64,000 bases of DNA, from assembly GCA_018394315.1 (NCBI GenBank), contig CP074575.1:1907501-1971500 (forward strand), in the 5' to 3' direction. Position numbers and translations under genes: made by a program. The notes beneath the pieces are model-generated. The model was not told the DNA's origin, made no database searches, and saw nothing but the letters and a program-made list of their open reading frames with translations. Positions 61,355 to 64,000 of this stretch are shown here, one piece after another. Each line of letters starts with the position of its first letter. Positions within the stretch are counted from its first letter, which is position 1. This DNA is from Mycoplasmatota bacterium (GTDB taxonomy: Bacteria; Bacillota_I; Bacilli_A; MAG-NZ).

Positions 61355-62645
61355 AATCATCACATTTTCTTTTAAGTACTGCACAACACTCTACGTGAAA
61401 AGTTTGAGGAAACATATCGAATGGCGTTACTTCTATAACATCATAATAATCGTTTAGAAACTTTATATCTCGAGCTAATGTTGAAACGTTGCAAGAAATA
61501 TAAACAATGTCATCAATATTATTATCGATTAAGCTTTGCAAGAATGCCTCTCCACACCCTTTTCTTGGTGGATCAGTTATAACTACATCAACTTCATTAG
61601 AGATTATATTTGAGATTACGTCCTCAGCCTTTCCTAAATAAAATTCAATATTATCTACTTCATTGTTCTTTGCATTTTCTCTTGCGGATTCTACAGCTGC
61701 TTCAACTACTTCTATTCCATACACTCTTTTTGCATTTTTCGCAAAACTGAGACCAATACTCCCAATTCCAGAGTAAGCATCCACAACAACTTTATTCTTT
61801 AGAGAAACGGATTCAATCGCCTTCTTATAAAGTTTTTCTGTTTGTTCACTATTTATTTGATAAAAACTCTTATGATTAATCTTATAGACATTTTCTAATA
61901 GATAATCTACATAAAAATCCTCTCCATATAGTACTTTACTTTTCTTACCTAAAATAACATTTGTTTTTTCATTATTGATATTATTTATAATAGATACTAT
62001 ATTTGGGAATTCTTTTAATATCTCACTCAAATCATCTAGCTTTATTTCCATTCTACTGATGATGACAAGCATAAATTGATCTTTATAATAACTATTTCTG
62101 ATAAGTACATTTCTTATTAACTTACTTACTGGTAATTTCTTGATGAACTTAATTATGTCTAAACCTTCACGGTTTAATATGTGACATTCCTCTATGTCAA
62201 TAATGTCATGTGTACCCTTTTTATATAATCCAGCTTTATTATCAGCAAAAGGAATAATTAATTTGTTGCGGTAATTATAAGGATGCTCCATTCCAACACA
62301 ACTATTGATTTTAGTATCAACTCCGCCTATCCTTTTTAACGTTTCCTTAACATGATTAGTCTTAAACCTAAGTTGCTCCTGATAACTCATATGCATTAAG
62401 TGGCACCCACCACATTCTCCATAATATTTACATTTTGGTTCTACTCTTTCTTTCACGCCATTTATAATTTCTACAATCTTACCGAATGCCAAGTTCTTCT
62501 TAAGATTAGTTATTTCAACTATTAATATTTCTCCCATAACCGCATTTGAGACGAAAATAGGAAAATTATCTACTTTCCCTACACCTAATCCATCATATGT
62601 ATAATCAATTATTTCAACCTTATAATATTTATTTTTATCTAACAA
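61353..62645 (-). CDS. rlmCD: 23S rRNA (uracil-5-)-methyltransferase, RlmD/RlmCD type
   Basis: TrmA/RumA family SAM methyltransferase. The N-terminal TRAM domain covers residues about 1-60. The 4Fe-4S Cys are in CKYYGECGGCH (near residue 72) with a further Cys downstream. SAM motif DAYSGIGSIGLSFA lies near residue 289, and DPPRKGCGE and SCNVSTLARD carry the catalytic Cys near 390. Gram-positive members methylate U747 and U1939 of 23S rRNA. Start is TTG at 62645, with GAAGGTG upstream. Which uridines are modified is inferred. Confidence 0.87.
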   Translation of the reverse strand: MLDKNKYYKVEIIDYTYDGLGVGKVDNFPIFVSNAVMGEILIVEITNLKKNLAFGKIVEIINGVKERVEPKCKYYGECGGCHLMHMSYQEQLRFKTNHVKETLKRIGGVDTKINSCVGMEHPYNYRNKLIIPFADNKAGLYKKGTHDIIDIEECHILNREGLDIIKFIKKLPVSKLIRNVLIRNSYYKDQFMLVIISRMEIKLDDLSEILKEFPNIVSIINNINNEKTNVILGKKSKVLYGEDFYVDYLLENVYKINHKSFYQINSEQTEKLYKKAIESVSLKNKVVVDAYSGIGSIGLSFAKNAKRVYGIEVVEAAVESARENAKNNEVDNIEFYLGKAEDVISNIISNEVDVVITDPPRKGCGEAFLQSLIDNNIDDIVYISCNVSTLARDIKFLNDYYDVIEVTPFDMFPQTFHVECCAVLKRKCDD

Positions 62646-62677
62646 AAAATCGCACCTTCTCTTATTTAGTAGAATAC

Positions 62678-63229
62678 TTACTCTTTAATACTTCTTCTTA
62701 ATCTAAAATACACTTTAATCATTTTAAACATTGCAAACATATGAAGACCAGTTACGATTAATAGAATTACTCTAGAAAAGATGTAAAATTTAGAGTATTC
62801 AGAACCACCAAAATCTATTTTTTCTAATAAAGGAAAGAATATAAGAGTCTGGTAATAAAGAGGAAAGCCTGTTATAGCTAAAAATACTAGTAAACGTTTA
62901 TATTTTGCTCTTTTTGATTCGTTATTACTAAAAATTGTTATATCAGTATCCTCTTCCCACTCTCTAGAAAAATAATACCATCCACTGAACTTACAAACTA
63001 GGTCCCATCCTGAGTCCCTATACAACTGTAGATACTCCTCTTCACCCATATTATCAAAACTCTTAAAATCAAATTGGTATATTAACTTTCTAGGAATATC
63101 TTCTTCAAAAGTATACTTACCTAATTGTACCTTTTCAAGTCTATACCCTTTCATTGCCATATCCTCTAAAAAAAGTTTTTCCTTATCTTCATTCCAAGCA
63201 AAGAATATCTTTCTCACTACCTTTTTCAT
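62678..63229 (-). CDS. DUF2812 membrane protein
   Basis: 183 residues. The N-terminal soluble part (about 1-105) has the DUF2812 pattern: RKIFFAWNEDKEKLFLEDMA, GYRLEKV, SGWYYF. Two membrane segments follow at about 110-130 and 150-170. DUF2812 genes nearly always stand next to a PadR regulator, as here, where ATG overlaps the PadR stop (TAATG). Probable target of that regulator; the function is unknown. Confidence 0.8.
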   Translation of the reverse strand: MKKVVRKIFFAWNEDKEKLFLEDMAMKGYRLEKVQLGKYTFEEDIPRKLIYQFDFKSFDNMGEEEYLQLYRDSGWDLVCKFSGWYYFSREWEEDTDITIFSNNESKRAKYKRLLVFLAITGFPLYYQTLIFFPLLEKIDFGGSEYSKFYIFSRVILLIVTGLHMFAMFKMIKVYFRLRRSIKE

Positions 63230-63552
63230 TATTCCCCTCCAATCTCTTTTATTCCATTATCTATCATCTCTTTTAACCTCTCTAATTCATGTTCTATGAG
63301 AGATCTACCTAAACTTGTAACTTCATACAATTTTCTTCTTTTATTATCTTTATCCTCACCTATTGAAGCTATAAGTTTATTCTTTAATAAAGTACTAATC
63401 GCACCATACAAGGTACCAGCAGCTAGCTTAACTCTTCCTTTACTCATTTCCTCTACTTTCTTAATTATTCCATATCCATGTAACGGATTTAGTAAGGATA
63501 GTAAAATATAATAAGTTGCTTCCGTTAAAGGTGAGAATTTTTTAAACTCCAT
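63229..63552 (-). CDS. PadR-family transcriptional regulator
   Basis: 107 residues with the PadR winged helix: TEATYYILLSLLNPLHGYGI, AAGTLYGAISTLLKNKLI and YEVTSLGRSLIEHEL. It lacks a long C-terminal extension. Likely represses its own operon with DUF2812. The ribosome site AGGAGGT lies before the ATG. Its promoter overlaps three direct repeats that are good operator candidates. Confidence 0.9.
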   Translation of the reverse strand: MEFKKFSPLTEATYYILLSLLNPLHGYGIIKKVEEMSKGRVKLAAGTLYGAISTLLKNKLIASIGEDKDNKRRKLYEVTSLGRSLIEHELERLKEMIDNGIKEIGGE

Positions 63553-63566
63553 AACGCACCTCCTGT

Positions 63567-63595
63567 ATTATATCGTTACACTCTATATCGTTTAA
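63567..63595 (-). promoter_or_regulatory. Promoter of the PadR-DUF2812 operon
   Basis: TTAAAC at 63590-63595 and TATAAT at 63567-63572 with a 17-base spacer, minus strand. Confidence 0.75.
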
Positions 63596-63606
63596 CTATA
63601 TATCGT
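63569..63606. repeat. Three direct repeats TATATCGT with a 15-base period
   Basis: Identical octamers at 63569-63576, 63584-63591 and 63599-63606, each 15 bases apart. They overlap the -10 and flank the -35 of the PadR promoter. Probable operator of PadR or another regulator. Confidence 0.75.
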
Positions 63607-63768
63607 CCTTCTATATAATATCATATGTAGGTTTCTTGGTCAAAATAATAAATTAAGAGAAAATTATATATTCGACTAGTCTAAAATCGACATTCTTCCT
63701 TAAATAATTTGTACTCTTTAAAAAAATTAGTTATCTTCTCTTATAATTTAAAATAATTCTTCTTGACA

Positions 63769-63796
63769 TTGACAGTATTTTCATGTATTCTATAAT
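63769..63796 (+). promoter_or_regulatory. Promoter of the TetR gene
   Basis: Consensus TTGACA at 63769-63774 and TATAAT at 63791-63796 with a 16-base spacer on the plus strand; a second TTGACA lies just upstream. Confidence 0.85.
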
Positions 63797-63830
63797 TAAA
63801 TAACACCCGTTACGAAAAGGAGTTTTAATT

Positions 63831-64000
63831 TTGGCTAGAAGAAAAGAATTCAGTAAAAAAGATATATTAGGTGCAGCATTTGAAATTGCGTGCAGAGATG
63901 GGTTAGAAGGTACTAGTATGCGAAAAATAGCTACTTTGTTGGGAAGTTCGGTTGCTCCGCTCTATATTAGTTATACGAACCGTGAAGAACTAATTAAGGA
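63831..64000 (+). CDS. TetR-family transcriptional regulator (N-terminal part, cut by window edge)
   Basis: Start TTG at 63831 after AAAAGGAG. The translation begins MARRKEFSKKDILGAAFEIA, followed by GLEGTSMRKIATLLGSSVAPLYISYTNREELI: a TetR helix-turn-helix, complete at least to residue 56. The ligand-binding domain lies beyond the edge. A very strong promoter precedes it. Targets are unknown. Confidence 0.85.
   Translation, partial: MARRKEFSKKDILGAAFEIACRDGLEGTSMRKIATLLGSSVAPLYISYTNREELIK

Noticed and set aside
1..64000. Mycoplasma-type code (TGA as Trp)
   Set aside because: TGA ends rqcH (50528-50530) and the radical SAM gene at 20431-20433, and Trp is written TGG throughout.

Overview
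The window is 64 kb of AT-rich chromosomal DNA from a low-GC Gram-positive (Firmicutes-type) bacterium. The evidence is the Bacillus-style housekeeping blocks: rpsB-tsf-pyrH-frr-uppS-cdsA-dxr-rseP-proS, dnaB/dnaI primosome genes, ftsY-ylxM-ffh, gmk-rpoZ-priA-fmt, a T-box leader, rqcH and ytqA/ytqB-type genes. TGA is used as a stop codon, so this is not a mycoplasma with the altered code. The compact gene set would fit a lineage near the Bacilli/Mollicutes border, but that placement is inference. Nearly all genes in the first 24 kb are on the minus strand.

Layout. 1-8.8 kb: translation, UMP kinase, isoprenoid and phospholipid operon, read right to left from a clear promoter and structured leader ahead of rpsB; proS runs off the left edge and lacks the usual editing domain. 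8.8-16.9 kb: dut-xerC-trmFO, ridA, a LysM protein, lipid kinase plus TPR protein, and thrS behind a T-box with a MazG-like gene in between. 16.9-24.6 kb: methyltransferase, dnaI, dnaB, coaE, a radical SAM protein, fpg and polA. 24.6-30.2 kb: cell-wall carboxypeptidase, antiporter, a Tyr-rich low-complexity protein, ppaX, and a large predicted nuclease (Cas4-like part plus DUF2779). 30.2-43.7 kb: SRP operon with an inserted DUF3795 gene, leuS, an amino-acid symporter, the mnmL/mnmM tRNA-modification pair, purB, a degenerate HD-GYP membrane protein and a PgpA-type phosphatase. 43.7-50.5 kb: fmt, priA, rpoZ, gmk and rqcH.

50.5-64 kb is the accessory part. An intact IS150-like IS3-family element has jumped into the loop of the shared rqcH terminator (TTA target duplication). 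Next come a radical SAM protein and an antibiotic-resistance-type ABC-F protein. Each has its own promoter and a leader carrying a five-codon upstream ORF (MVKLR and MNITY) whose sequence forms one arm of a hairpin. The ABC-F leader has a complete anti-antiterminator, antiterminator and terminator arrangement, which strongly suggests ribosome-stalling attenuation. Then follow KtrB-type K+ transport with a stand-alone HPt protein, a polysaccharide deacetylase, a YihY protein, a nitroreductase, an ASCH-like protein, a beta-propeller lipoprotein, an rRNA m5U methyltransferase, a PadR/DUF2812 pair with three 15-bp-spaced operator-like repeats, and the start of a TetR regulator at the right edge.
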